Of a stretch of DNA of 32,060 bases, positions 14,471-22,544 are shown piece after piece. Made by a program: the position numbers and the translations under genes. The DNA comes from Actinomadura rubrisoli (GTDB lineage Bacteria; Actinomycetota; Actinomycetes; Streptosporangiales; Streptosporangiaceae), in the NCBI RefSeq assembly GCF_004349215.1, contig NZ_SMKU01000069.1, forward strand, positions 1-32,060, written 5' to 3'. Position 1 is the first letter of the stretch. Every line of letters begins with the position of its first letter. A model generated the notes under the pieces. It did no database searches. It saw only the letters and a list, made by a program, of their open reading frames with translations, and was not told the origin of the DNA.

Positions 14471-16182
14471 ACGTCGCGCAGGCCGTCGGGCAGGCGCTCG
14501 CGCGGCTCGGCGCCGGCACCGTCTTCGGGGTGGTCGGCAGCGGCAACTTCCACGTGACCAACGCGCTCACCGCGAGCGGCGCCCGGTTCGTCGCCGCCCG
14601 GCACGAGGGCGGCGCCGCGACGATGGCCGACGCCTACGCGCGGGTGAGCGGCGGCCTCGGCGTGCTGTCGGTGCACCAGGGCCCCGGCCTCACCAACGCG
14701 CTGACCGGCATCGCCGAGGCCGCCAAGAGCCGCACGCCGCTGCTCGTCCTGGCGGGCGAGGTGGCCGCCGCCGAGGTCCGCTCCAACTTCCGCGTCGACC
14801 AGGCCGCGCTCGCCACGGCCGTCGGCGCCGTCCCCGAGCGCGTCCACTCCCCGCAGACCGCGCTCGCCGACGTCACCCGCGCCTGCCGCACCGCGGTCGC
14901 CGAGCGGCGCACGGTGCTCCTCGGCCTGCCCCTGGACGTCCAGGGCGCCGAGTACCCCGGCCCGGCCTCGCTCGAACGCCCGCCCGCCGGGCCCGCGGGG
15001 CTCCCGGCCGGGTATCGGCCGCGGCGGGCGCAGGTGCCGCAGCTGCCCGTCCCGCCCGCGGGCGCGATCGCCCGGCTGGCCGACGCGCTCCAAGGGGCCG
15101 AGCGGCCGGTGTTCATCGCCGGGCGCGGCGCGCGGCTGTCGGGCGCCGCGCGGGAGCTCGCGGAGCTGGCCGCGCGGTGCGGCGCGCTGCCCGCGACCTC
15201 CGCCGTCGCGCGCGGGCTGTTCGCGGGCGACCCGTTCGGCCTCGACGTCAGCGGCGGCTTCGCCACGCCCGCCGCCGCCGAGCTGATCCGCGGCGCGGAC
15301 CTGGTCGTCGGCTGGGGCTGCTCGCTGAACGCCTGGACGACCCGGCACGGCACCCTCGTCGGCCGCAGCGCGACGGTCGTGCAGGTCGACCTGGACGCCC
15401 AGGCCCTCGGCGCGCACCGCCCCGTCGACCTCGGGCTGATCGGCGACGTCGCCGAGACCGCGCGGGCCGTCCACGCCGAGCTGGAGGCGCGCGGGCACTC
15501 CGCCACCGGGTACCGGACGCGGGAGGTCGCCGCGCGGCTCGCCCGCGAGGGCCGCTGGCAGGACGTCCCCTACGAGGAGCACCCCGCCGACAAGGCCGAC
15601 GCCGACGGCCCGCGCGTCGACCCGCGGACCCTGACGATCGCGCTGGACGGCCTGCTTCCCCGCGAGCGGACCGTCGCCGTCGACTCCGGCAACTTCATGG
15701 GCTATCCCGCGATGTTCCTGGACGTCCCCGACACCGACGGCCTGGTGTTCACCCAGGCGTTCCAGTCGATCGGGCTGGGCCTGGCCACCGCCATCGGCGC
15801 CGCCTTCGCCCGGCCCGACCGGCTCACCGTCGCCGCCCTCGGCGACGGCGGCGCGCTGATGTCGGTCGCGGAGCTGGAGACCGCCGTCCGGCTCGGGCTC
15901 GGCCTGCTCGTGGTCGTCTACGACGACGAGGCGTACGGTGCGGAGGTGCACCACTTCGGCCCCGGCGGCCATCCGCTGGACGCGGTCACGTTCCCGCCCG
16001 CCGACCTGGCCGCGATCGGCCGGGGCTTCGGCTGCGCCGCCGCGACCGTCCGGCGCCCGGAGGACCTCGCGGCGGTGACCGACTGGCTGGACGGTCCGCG
16101 CGACCGTCCGATGGTCGTGGACGCCAAGGTCACGCGGAACCGGCCCTCGTGGTGGCTGGAGGAGGCGTTCCGCGGTCACTGA
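14467..16182 (+). CDS. Thiamine-diphosphate-dependent enzyme (acetolactate synthase-like)
   Basis: A 571-residue enzyme with the three-domain layout of the ThDP decarboxylase/acetolactate synthase family. The N-terminal PYR domain carries the catalytic glutamate in ARHEGGAATMADAYAR (Glu 47). A central domain spans about 200-330. The C-terminal PP domain has LGDGGALMSVAELETA (GDGG at 459-462) and, about 26 residues later, YDDEAYGAEVHHF in place of the classical NN of the GDG-N motif. The start is fixed by the ATGA overlap with the cyclase gene. It is not in an ilv operon, so branched-chain amino acid synthesis is unlikely. A decarboxylase or C-C hydrolase working with the cyclase on a catabolic substrate is the best inference. 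Confidence 0.85.
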   Translation: MNVAQAVGQALARLGAGTVFGVVGSGNFHVTNALTASGARFVAARHEGGAATMADAYARVSGGLGVLSVHQGPGLTNALTGIAEAAKSRTPLLVLAGEVAAAEVRSNFRVDQAALATAVGAVPERVHSPQTALADVTRACRTAVAERRTVLLGLPLDVQGAEYPGPASLERPPAGPAGLPAGYRPRRAQVPQLPVPPAGAIARLADALQGAERPVFIAGRGARLSGAARELAELAARCGALPATSAVARGLFAGDPFGLDVSGGFATPAAAELIRGADLVVGWGCSLNAWTTRHGTLVGRSATVVQVDLDAQALGAHRPVDLGLIGDVAETARAVHAELEARGHSATGYRTREVAARLAREGRWQDVPYEEHPADKADADGPRVDPRTLTIALDGLLPRERTVAVDSGNFMGYPAMFLDVPDTDGLVFTQAFQSIGLGLATAIGAAFARPDRLTVAALGDGGALMSVAELETAVRLGLGLLVVVYDDEAYGAEVHHFGPGGHPLDAVTFPPADLAAIGRGFGCAAATVRRPEDLAAVTDWLDGPRDRPMVVDAKVTRNRPSWWLEEAFRGH

Positions 16183-16207
16183 GCCGCCGCATGGAGACCT
16201 TCCGGGC

Positions 16208-16241
16208 GGGGAATGATCGTGGACGTGATCATCTTGTGGCG
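16208..16241 (+). promoter_or_regulatory. Candidate promoter-region motif upstream of the glycerol operon
   Basis: GGGGAATGA (16208-16216) and TGATCATCTTGTGGCG (16226-16241) closely repeat the pair found at 4438-4459 before the ABC1-kinase gene. It ends 26 bp before the facilitator start. Whether it is a sigma-factor site or a regulator site is not known. Confidence 0.35.
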
Positions 16242-16267
16242 CGCGTCACAGGTCCCGAGGAGGAGAG

Positions 16268-17095
16268 ATGACGGCACGACCGAGGGTCCCCGAGCTCGCC
16301 CGGGAGATGTCCGCCGAGTTCGCCGGGACGATGATCCTCATCCTCTTCGGGGCGGGGGTGGTCGCCCAGGTCGCCGCCGGGGGCATCGGGGACCACGACA
16401 GCATCGCCTGGGCCTGGGGCATCGGCGTCACGCTGGGCGTGTACGTGTCGGCGCGGATCAGCGGCGGGCACATCAACCCCGCCGTGACGTTCGCGCTCGC
16501 GGTCTTCCAGGGATTCCCCTGGCGCAAGGTCGGCCCGTTCTGGCTCGCCCAGACGGCCGGGGCCTTCGTCGCCGCGCTGCTCGTCCGGTGGAACTACAGC
16601 GAGGTGCTGGCCAAGGCCGACCCCGGCCACACCATCAAGACCCAGGGCGTGTTCTCCACCCTTCCCGGCAACGGCACGCTGCCCGTCAGCACGTGGGGCG
16701 CGCTGCGCGACCAGATCATCGGCACCGCGATCCTGCTGTTCATCGTGCTGGCCCTCACCGACCTGCGCAACTCGCCCCCGCTGGCCAACCTCACGCCCGT
16801 CGTGCTCGGCCTGCTGGTCGTCGCGATCGGGATGGCGTGGGGCACCGACGCCGGATACGCCATCAACCCGGCCCGCGACTTCGGGCCGCGCCTCGCGCAA
16901 TTCATCACCGGCTACGGGGGAGCGTGGCGGGACCAGAACGGCGATTTCTACTTCTGGGTGCCCATCGTGGGGCCGCTGGCCGGCGGCGTGATCGGGGCCG
17001 GCCTCTACCTCCTGCTCATCGGCCGCAACATCCCCGAGCCGGAGGACCCCGAGGCCGCGGGCGGCGGGCGCAAGCCCGAGTACGACGTTTCGTGA
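16268..17095 (+). CDS. glpF: MIP-family glycerol facilitator
   Basis: A 275-residue membrane channel for glycerol uptake. It has six hydrophobic segments and both NPA half-helix motifs: GGHINPAVT (NPA at 70-72) and GYAINPARDFGPR (NPA at 200-202). The Asp after the second NPA-R marks a glycerol-conducting aquaglyceroporin rather than a water channel. The ATG at 16268 follows GAGGAGAG. It is followed 41 bp later by glycerol kinase in the same direction, so the two form an operon that imports and traps glycerol as glycerol 3-phosphate. No glycerol-3-phosphate dehydrogenase or GlpR/GylR regulator is in the window. Confidence 0.93.
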   Translation: MTARPRVPELAREMSAEFAGTMILILFGAGVVAQVAAGGIGDHDSIAWAWGIGVTLGVYVSARISGGHINPAVTFALAVFQGFPWRKVGPFWLAQTAGAFVAALLVRWNYSEVLAKADPGHTIKTQGVFSTLPGNGTLPVSTWGALRDQIIGTAILLFIVLALTDLRNSPPLANLTPVVLGLLVVAIGMAWGTDAGYAINPARDFGPRLAQFITGYGGAWRDQNGDFYFWVPIVGPLAGGVIGAGLYLLLIGRNIPEPEDPEAAGGGRKPEYDVS

Positions 17096-17136
17096 CGGGG
17101 CCGGTCCCCGTCCCTCCAGCAGAAAGGGAGAGCCGC

Positions 17137-18651
17137 ATGGCCGACTTCGTCGGAGCGCTCGACCAGGGCACCACCAGCACCCGCTTCATGATCTTCGATC
17201 ACGGCGGCAACGAGATCGCGCGGCACCAGCTCGAACACCAGCAGATCCTGCCGCAGGCGGGGTGGGTCGAGCACAACCCGACCGAGATCTGGGAACGCAC
17301 CCGCGCGGTCATCCAGACCACCCTGAACAAGGCCAATCTGGCCCATTCCGATCTGGCCGCGTTCGGCATCACCAACCAGCGCGAGACGACCGTGGTGTGG
17401 AACCGGCGCACGGGCCGCCCGTACTACAACGCGATCGTCTGGCAGGACACCCGCACCGACCGCATCGCCTCCGCCCTCGAACGCGACGGCAGGGGCGAGA
17501 CGATCCGGCACCGCGCGGGACTGCCGCCCGCCACCTACTTCTCCGGCGGCAAGATCCAGTGGATCCTGGAGAACGTCGACGGGGTCCGCGAGGCCGCCGA
17601 GAGCGGCGACGCCGTCTTCGGGAACATCGACACCTGGGTGCTGTGGAACCTCACCGGCGGCACCGACGGCGGTGTGCACGTCACCGACCCCACCAACGCC
17701 AGCCGCACCATGCTGATGGACCTGGAGACCCTCGACTGGGACGACCAGCTCCTGTCGTTCTTCGGCATCCCGCGCCGGATGCTGCCGCAGATCAAGCCGT
17801 CCTCGGCGCCCGACCCGTACGGGACGACCCGCGCGGACGTGCTGGGCGGCGAGGTCCCGCTGTCGGGCATCCTCGGCGACCAGCAGGCCGCGACGGTGGG
17901 GCAGGTGTGCTTCGCTCCCGGCGAGGCCAAGAACACCTACGGCACCGGCAACTTCCTGCTCCTCAACACCGGCGAGGAACTCGTCCGCTCCAAGGCGGGG
18001 ATGCTCACGACCGTCTGCTACAAGTTCGGCGACCAGCCGACGGTGTACGCGCTGGAGGGGTCGATCGCGGTGACGGGGTCGGCGGTGCAATGGCTGCGCG
18101 ACCAGCTGGGCATCATCTCCGGCGCCTCCCAGAGCGAGGACCTGGCCCGCCAGGTCGACGACAACGGCGGCGTCTACTTCGTCCCCGCCTTCTCCGGCCT
18201 GTTCGCCCCCTACTGGCGCTCGGACGCCCGCGGCGCCATCGTCGGCCTCTCCCGCTTCAACACCAACGCCCACCTGGCCCGCGCCACCCTGGAATCGATC
18301 TGCTACCAGTCCCGCGACGTCGTGGAGGCCATGCGCGAGGACTCCGGCGTCGCCCTGGACGTCCTCAAGGTCGACGGCGGCGTCACCGCCAACGAACTGT
18401 GCATGCAGATGCAGGCCGACATCCTCGGCGTCCCGGTCTCGCGCCCCGTCGTCGCCGAGACCACCGCCCTGGGCGCCGCCTACGCCGCCGGCCTGGCCGT
18501 CGGCTTCTGGACCACCACCGACGAACTCCGCCAGAACTGGAACGAAGACAAACGCTGGCACCCCACCTGGACCGACGACCAACGCCACCACGGCTACGCC
18601 GACTGGAAAAAGGCCGTGGAGCGGACATATGGATGGGTGGACGTCGATTAG
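17137..18651 (+). CDS. glpK: Glycerol kinase
   Basis: A cytoplasmic FGGY-family kinase that converts glycerol and ATP to sn-glycerol 3-phosphate. At 504 residues it has the usual length. The N-terminal phosphate loop ALDQGTTSTRFMIFD (about 7-21), GITNQRET near 82-89, and the C-terminal KVDGGVTANELCMQMQADIL with GLAVGFW are all intact. The ATG at 17137 is preceded by AAAGGGAG. It lies directly downstream of the glycerol facilitator gene and is probably co-transcribed with it from the promoter region near 16208-16241. Confidence 0.96.
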   Translation: MADFVGALDQGTTSTRFMIFDHGGNEIARHQLEHQQILPQAGWVEHNPTEIWERTRAVIQTTLNKANLAHSDLAAFGITNQRETTVVWNRRTGRPYYNAIVWQDTRTDRIASALERDGRGETIRHRAGLPPATYFSGGKIQWILENVDGVREAAESGDAVFGNIDTWVLWNLTGGTDGGVHVTDPTNASRTMLMDLETLDWDDQLLSFFGIPRRMLPQIKPSSAPDPYGTTRADVLGGEVPLSGILGDQQAATVGQVCFAPGEAKNTYGTGNFLLLNTGEELVRSKAGMLTTVCYKFGDQPTVYALEGSIAVTGSAVQWLRDQLGIISGASQSEDLARQVDDNGGVYFVPAFSGLFAPYWRSDARGAIVGLSRFNTNAHLARATLESICYQSRDVVEAMREDSGVALDVLKVDGGVTANELCMQMQADILGVPVSRPVVAETTALGAAYAAGLAVGFWTTTDELRQNWNEDKRWHPTWTDDQRHHGYADWKKAVERTYGWVDVD

Positions 18652-18774
18652 AACGCGCCACTGAATCCGCCCCGTGCCGGGCTTCTTCTCCGGCGGCCGG
18701 TGATGATCTAGCATCCGGCTGGACACCGTCGTCCAGGCCGCGCGCCGCGCGCCGGCCCGCCCGAGAGGAACCCC

Positions 18775-19674
18775 ATGACCAGACGACTCGCAGGAGCCGC
18801 CCTCGCCGTCGCGGCGGGCGCCGCGGTGCTCGCCGCCGCCGGGGCCGGAGCGGCGCAGGCCGCGCAGGCCGCGCAGCACGGGCCGGCCGCGCAGGCCGGT
18901 CAGGCGGGCCACGGGGGCCGCGGGGAGGTCGACTTCACGGGCATCGTCGCGCTCAGCAACTGCTCGGGTTCCCTGGTGCGCGGGCCGCGCTCGCGCGACA
19001 CCGACGCCGCCCTGGTGCTGACGAACGGCCACTGCCTGGAGTCGGGGATGCCGAAGGCGGGGCAGGTCATCGTGGACCAGCCGTCCACCCGCGCGTTCAA
19101 GCTCCTCGACCCGACCGGGCAGAAGGAGCTGGGCTCGCTCCAGGCGACCAAGGTCGAGTACGCCACGATGACCGACACCGACGTGACCGTCTACCGGCTG
19201 AGCAGCACCTACGCCGACATCAAGAAGAAGTACGGCGCCCCGGCGCTGCGGCTGTCGACGGCCAGGCCGCACGACGGCACCGAGATCCGCGTCGTGTCCG
19301 GCTACTGGAAGAAGATCTACGGCTGCAAGACGGAGGCGACCGTCCACCGCCTGCGCGAGGGCGAGTGGACGTGGAAGGACTCCATCCGCTACGCGCCCGA
19401 GTGCCAGACGATCCACGGCACGTCCGGCTCGCCGATCATCGACGTCCGGACGCGCCACGTGGTCGGCGTGAACAACACCGGCAACGACGACGGCGAGCGC
19501 TGCACGCTCAACAACCCGTGCGAGGTCGACCGCGACGGCAACGTCACCGTCCGGCACGGCATCCACTACGGCCAGCAGACCTACCTGCTCGCCCGCTGCC
19601 TCGGCAAGGGCAACGACGTGGTGCTGGGCAAGTCCTGCGCCCTGCCGAAGCCCGCCGCGACCCCCAAGGGCTGA
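18775..19674 (+). CDS. Secreted trypsin-like serine protease
   Basis: A 299-residue exported peptidase of the S1 (chymotrypsin) fold. A signal peptide spans about 1-30, followed by an Ala/Gln-rich stretch (QAAQAAQHGPAAQAGQAG). The catalytic triad is visible: His 86 in LTNGHC, Asp near 136 in TDTDVTVYRL, and Ser 217 in HGTSGSPI (in place of GDSGGP). The six or so cysteines of the mature chain would pair outside the cell. The ATG at 18775 has AGAGGAA upstream. It stands alone between glpK and the DUF6098 gene, 123 bp from the former. The target is unknown. Confidence 0.85.
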   Translation: MTRRLAGAALAVAAGAAVLAAAGAGAAQAAQAAQHGPAAQAGQAGHGGRGEVDFTGIVALSNCSGSLVRGPRSRDTDAALVLTNGHCLESGMPKAGQVIVDQPSTRAFKLLDPTGQKELGSLQATKVEYATMTDTDVTVYRLSSTYADIKKKYGAPALRLSTARPHDGTEIRVVSGYWKKIYGCKTEATVHRLREGEWTWKDSIRYAPECQTIHGTSGSPIIDVRTRHVVGVNNTGNDDGERCTLNNPCEVDRDGNVTVRHGIHYGQQTYLLARCLGKGNDVVLGKSCALPKPAATPKG

Positions 19675-19703
19675 TCGCGCGATCGACGCATCGACGGGTC
19701 GCC

Positions 19704-20183
19704 ATGGGGAACGGGTCGCCCATGGACCTGGAGGTGATCGCATCGCTGGAGCGCCTGGCCGAGCTGCTGGACGCCCGGTCGCCGCTGTTCGTGCGCTGGT
19801 CGGCCGGGCCGGAGGCGGACGAGTCCCGCCCGTACAGCGTCGACGGGCTGACCGGCGCCCGCTTGCCGGGACTGTCGGCCAGCCCGCTGGAGGTCGAGCC
19901 GTGGTGGGGCGACCGCCCCACCGTCCTGTGGGTGGCGCGGCGCCTTCATGACTACTCCCATCTGAAGGACGCGCGCGCCGAGGGCGCGAGGCCGTGGGTC
20001 CTGGAGGGCGAGGAGGCGGGCCGCGGGCCGGACAACGAGCCGCTCGTGGCCCGCCCTCGGCCCGTCGCCCTCATCGACAAGCGGGTGCTCGACGAGGCCG
20101 CGGCCGTGCTGGACGACGTCAAGCGCGGCGGGTGGGGCCCGCTGGACCGGGAGCAAACCGACGCACGAGGGGGAGCACGATGA
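19704..20183 (+). CDS. DUF6098 family protein
   Basis: A 159-residue soluble protein recognised by the family signature LFVRWSAGPEADESRPYSVDG, LTGARLPGLSASPLEVEPWWGDRP. It has no signal peptide or catalytic motif known to me. A second in-frame ATG at 19722 (MDLEVIASLERL) gives a more family-like N-terminus and may be the real start. Its stop overlaps the ATG of the next small gene (ATGA), so the two are translated together. Confidence 0.75.
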   Translation: MGNGSPMDLEVIASLERLAELLDARSPLFVRWSAGPEADESRPYSVDGLTGARLPGLSASPLEVEPWWGDRPTVLWVARRLHDYSHLKDARAEGARPWVLEGEEAGRGPDNEPLVARPRPVALIDKRVLDEAAAVLDDVKRGGWGPLDREQTDARGGAR

Positions 20184-20428
20184 GCACGGTCAACGTGACC
20201 GTCCCGATCGCCGGGGTCGTGACGTTCCACCGGCTGGACGACACCACCACCCGCGTCACGGCCCGGATGGAGATCGCCCCGGACGGCCTCGCCGAGAAGG
20301 CCGGCGACCGGCTCGGCGCCCTGAACCGCCGCGTCAAGGGCGACCTCCAGCGCTTCAAGAAATTCATTGAGGGCCGGGGCGTCCAGACCGGCGGCCGGCG
20401 CGGCAAGGTGGACCGTCCGGGCCCATGA
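20180..20428 (+). CDS. Miniature SRPBCC (polyketide-cyclase-like) protein, probably internally deleted
   Basis: An 82-residue product. Its start, MSTVNVTVPIA, resembles the first strand of SRPBCC cyclase/dehydrase proteins. From GVVTFHRLDDTTTRVTARME onward it matches the C-terminal half of that family, through the long final helix RRVKGDLQRFKKFIEGRG. Family members are usually about 150 residues, so some 70-80 middle residues that form most of the ligand pocket are missing while the frame is kept. It is coupled to DUF6098 by an ATGA overlap. It may be a decaying gene or a reduced protein that pairs with itself; it is unlikely to bind a ligand in the usual way. Confidence 0.65.
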   Translation: MSTVNVTVPIAGVVTFHRLDDTTTRVTARMEIAPDGLAEKAGDRLGALNRRVKGDLQRFKKFIEGRGVQTGGRRGKVDRPGP

Positions 20429-20459
20429 CGGCCGTGGGCACGGTCGATAAGCTGGCGCG

Positions 20460-20945
20460 ATGCCTGATGCGGCGGCCGGTCGTCCCGTTGATCCCGATGT
20501 GGACCTGGGCGCCCCGCAGCAGCGCTTCGAGCTGCGGCGCGCGCCCTGGGCCGTACTGGCCGCCGTCTCGGCGGGCGGTGTCCTCGGCGCCCTCGCGCGC
20601 TACGGGCTGATCAGCGCGTTCCCCTACGCGCCGGGGGAGTTCCCCTGGGCGGTCTTCTGGATCAACGTGTCGGGCTGCCTGCTGATCGGGGCCCTGATGG
20701 TGCTGGTCACCGAGGTCCGGCGGGCGCACCGGCTCGTCCGGCCGTTCCTCGGGACCGGGGTGCTCGGCGGATTCACCACGTTCTCCACCTACGTCGTGGA
20801 CATCCAGAAGGCGCTGGAGGACGGGTCCGCGCGGGTGGGCCTCGCCTACCTCGCCGCGACGATCACCGCTGCGCTGGCCGCCGTGTTCACGGGCGCGCGG
20901 CTGGCCCGGCTGGCGGCCCGCGCCGGACGCGGGGAGGGCGCGTGA
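20460..20945 (+). CDS. crcB: Fluoride efflux channel subunit CrcB/FluC (first copy)
   Basis: A small four-helix membrane protein that exports fluoride as a dual-topology dimer. At 161 residues it carries a roughly 30-residue polar N-terminal extension before the first helix (ALARYGL). The Fluc motifs follow: WINVSGCLLIGAL and GGFTTFSTYVVD. The ATG at 20460 is chosen for length, although its ribosome binding site is weak. The last codon and stop overlap the GTG of a second crcB gene (GTGA), as is typical for actinobacterial pairs whose subunits form a heterodimer with opposite orientations. No crcB-type fluoride riboswitch was recognised upstream. Confidence 0.88.
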   Translation: MPDAAAGRPVDPDVDLGAPQQRFELRRAPWAVLAAVSAGGVLGALARYGLISAFPYAPGEFPWAVFWINVSGCLLIGALMVLVTEVRRAHRLVRPFLGTGVLGGFTTFSTYVVDIQKALEDGSARVGLAYLAATITAALAAVFTGARLARLAARAGRGEGA

Positions 20946-21304
20946 CCGTCCTGCTGGTCGCGCTGGGCGCCGCCCTGGGCGCCCCGCTGCGCTACCTCAC
21001 CGACCGCGCGGTGCAGGCCCGGCACGGCTCGGCGTTCCCCTGGGGGACGTTCACCGTCAACGTCACCGGATCGGCGCTGCTGGGCTTCCTGGCGGCTCTC
21101 CCGGCCGGCGGCGGCGCGATGGCGTTCGCCGGGACGGGCCTGTGCGGCGCGCTGACCACCTACTCCACCTTCGGCTACGAGACCCTCCGCCTCGCCGAGG
21201 ACGGCGCGCGCCTTCACGCGGTGCTCAACGCCGCCGCGAGCATCGGCGCGGGCCTCGGCGCCGCCTACTGCGGCATGGCGCTCGCCGGGGCCCTGCCTGC
21301 CTGA
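20942..21304 (+). CDS. crcB: Fluoride efflux channel subunit CrcB/FluC (second copy)
   Basis: A 120-residue partner of the preceding channel subunit, with four hydrophobic helices and the motifs GAPLRYLTD, FTVNVTGSALLGFL and GALTTYSTFGYE. The GTG start at 20942 overlaps the upstream stop. The reduced length, without the N-terminal extension of the first copy, fits the paired arrangement. A hairpin overlaps the stop codon and probably ends the transcript. Confidence 0.88.
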   Translation: MTVLLVALGAALGAPLRYLTDRAVQARHGSAFPWGTFTVNVTGSALLGFLAALPAGGGAMAFAGTGLCGALTTYSTFGYETLRLAEDGARLHAVLNAAASIGAGLGAAYCGMALAGALPA

Positions 21305-21316
21305 GAGGCAGGGCCC
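21288..21316 (+). terminator. Hairpin at the end of the crcB pair
   Basis: GGGCCCTGCCT (21288-21298) and its perfect complement (21306-21316) form an 11-bp stem with a 7-base loop spanning the crcB stop codon. No T-run follows. Confidence 0.6.
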
Positions 21317-21593
21317 GGCGCCGGAAAGCATGGTGCGGCCCAGGCTCGTAGCCCTGAGCACGGGGGCTCTGAGCTCGCGAGTGGGCCGCCCCGTGACTCT
21401 GCCCATGTGGGCGAATCGGTAAACCGGTAGGTGCCTGCACTGTCGCCTTAGGGGTGAGGAAAGCCCTCAGTGCCATGTCCGGCCCCGCGCGCCCCCATGG
21501 GCCGGCCAAACCGGCGGGCATGGGACGTCCCGGAGCACATGGGGCGGGCGGTCCTGGGTAGCAGGCGTGAAGGCGGCGAGCGGAGGGGCGTGA
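21317..21593. other. Intergenic leader before the pyruvyl-transferase-like gene
   Basis: 277 bases without a gene. Small self-complementary elements occur: GCACTG (21437-21442) with CAGTGC (21468-21473) around an inner GAGG/CCTC stem. These could be leader-RNA structure, but no known riboswitch family was recognised. The downstream ribosome binding site GGAGGGG lies just before the ATG at 21594. Confidence 0.4.
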
Positions 21594-22484
21594 ATGCGGG
21601 TCTTGGTGGCCGGCTGGCCGAGCTTCCTGCACGGCGAGGCCACGGCGGGCGACGTCCTGGCGATGGAGGCCGTGCGGCGGGCGCTGGCGGGGGAGGGGAT
21701 CGGCTGCGACCTCGCCTGGAGCCCGGTGTTCCGCCCGGACGGGCTGGACCTCGACCGGGCCGACCCGGACGACTACACGCACCTGGTGTTCGCGTGCGGC
21801 CCGCTGCACGGCGGGCAGGTCGAGGACCTGCACCGGCGCTTCGCGGGCTGCCGCCGGGTCGCGGTCGGCGTGTCGGTGATCGATCCGGACGACCCCGCGG
21901 TCACCGGGTTCGACGCCGTCCTCGCGAGGGACACCCCCGCCGCGGTGCCCCGCCACGACCTGTCGGCGCTGCCCGAGACCCCGTCCGTCCCGGTCGTGGG
22001 GATCGTCCTGGCGCCGGGCCAGGACGAGTACGGCGCGCGGGGGCGGCACGGGCAGATCGAGGGCGAGCTGACGGAGTGGCTGTCCGGCCGCGAGTGCGCG
22101 CGGCTGCCCCTCGACACCCGGCTCGACCCGCGCGACTGGCGGCTGTTCACCACGGCGGCGGAGCTGGAGTCGGCCCTGCGGCGGCTCGACCTGGTCGTGA
22201 CGACCCGCCTGCACGGGCTCGTGCTGGCGCTGAAGAACGGCGTGCCCGCGCTGGCGGTGGACCCCGTGGGCGGCGGCGCGAAGGTCACCGCGCAGGCACG
22301 GGCCTGGTCGTGGCCCGCCGTCGTGACCACGTCCGAGCGCGACGAGCCGCCCTATCTCGACACCGCGGAGCTGGACCGGTGGTGGCGGTGGGGCCTGTCG
22401 GCCGAGGCCGCCGGGAGCGCCCCCGGCCCGCTCCGGTCCGAGGCCCTGATGGAGGAGTTCCTGGACGTCCTCGGCGCACGTTAG
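21594..22484 (+). CDS. Polysaccharide pyruvyl transferase family protein
   Basis: A 296-residue GT-B-like enzyme of the CsaB/WcaK family, which adds pyruvate ketals to surface polysaccharides or acts as a related transferase. It is recognised by the early GWPSFLHGEATAGDVLAMEAV and the C-terminal motif VVTTRLHGLVLALKNGVPALAVDPVGGGAKV (the TxRLHG...A...G.P...D signature near 200-230). It is shorter than classical members (about 350 residues), mainly in the N-terminal half. No signal peptide is present. It lies 2 kb from the end of the heptose/glycan operon on the opposite strand, so it may decorate the same glycan; that link is inference. Confidence 0.8.
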   Translation: MRVLVAGWPSFLHGEATAGDVLAMEAVRRALAGEGIGCDLAWSPVFRPDGLDLDRADPDDYTHLVFACGPLHGGQVEDLHRRFAGCRRVAVGVSVIDPDDPAVTGFDAVLARDTPAAVPRHDLSALPETPSVPVVGIVLAPGQDEYGARGRHGQIEGELTEWLSGRECARLPLDTRLDPRDWRLFTTAAELESALRRLDLVVTTRLHGLVLALKNGVPALAVDPVGGGAKVTAQARAWSWPAVVTTSERDEPPYLDTAELDRWWRWGLSAEAAGSAPGPLRSEALMEEFLDVLGAR

Positions 22485-22544
22485 GGACGTCCCAAACCGG
22501 GGAGGCTCCGCAGTTCCGGACCACTGAGGAAGGAGCGTCCGATC

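Noticed and set aside
14467..16182. Acetolactate synthase IlvB
   Set aside because: There is no ilvN or ilvC nearby, and the ThDP motif differs from IlvB; only family-level membership is supported.
13614..16271. Long plus-strand frame overlapping the cyclase and ThDP genes
   Set aside because: Out-of-frame shadow rich in Arg, Pro and Ser; the alternative frames give intact recognised proteins with good starts.
17005..20183. Long frames over the glycerol kinase and protease region on both strands
   Set aside because: Low-complexity translations without motifs; they mirror the real genes in other frames.
20400..20460. Fluoride riboswitch before crcB
   Set aside because: The short gap lacks the conserved fluoride aptamer sequence, and the gene closely follows the upstream stop.
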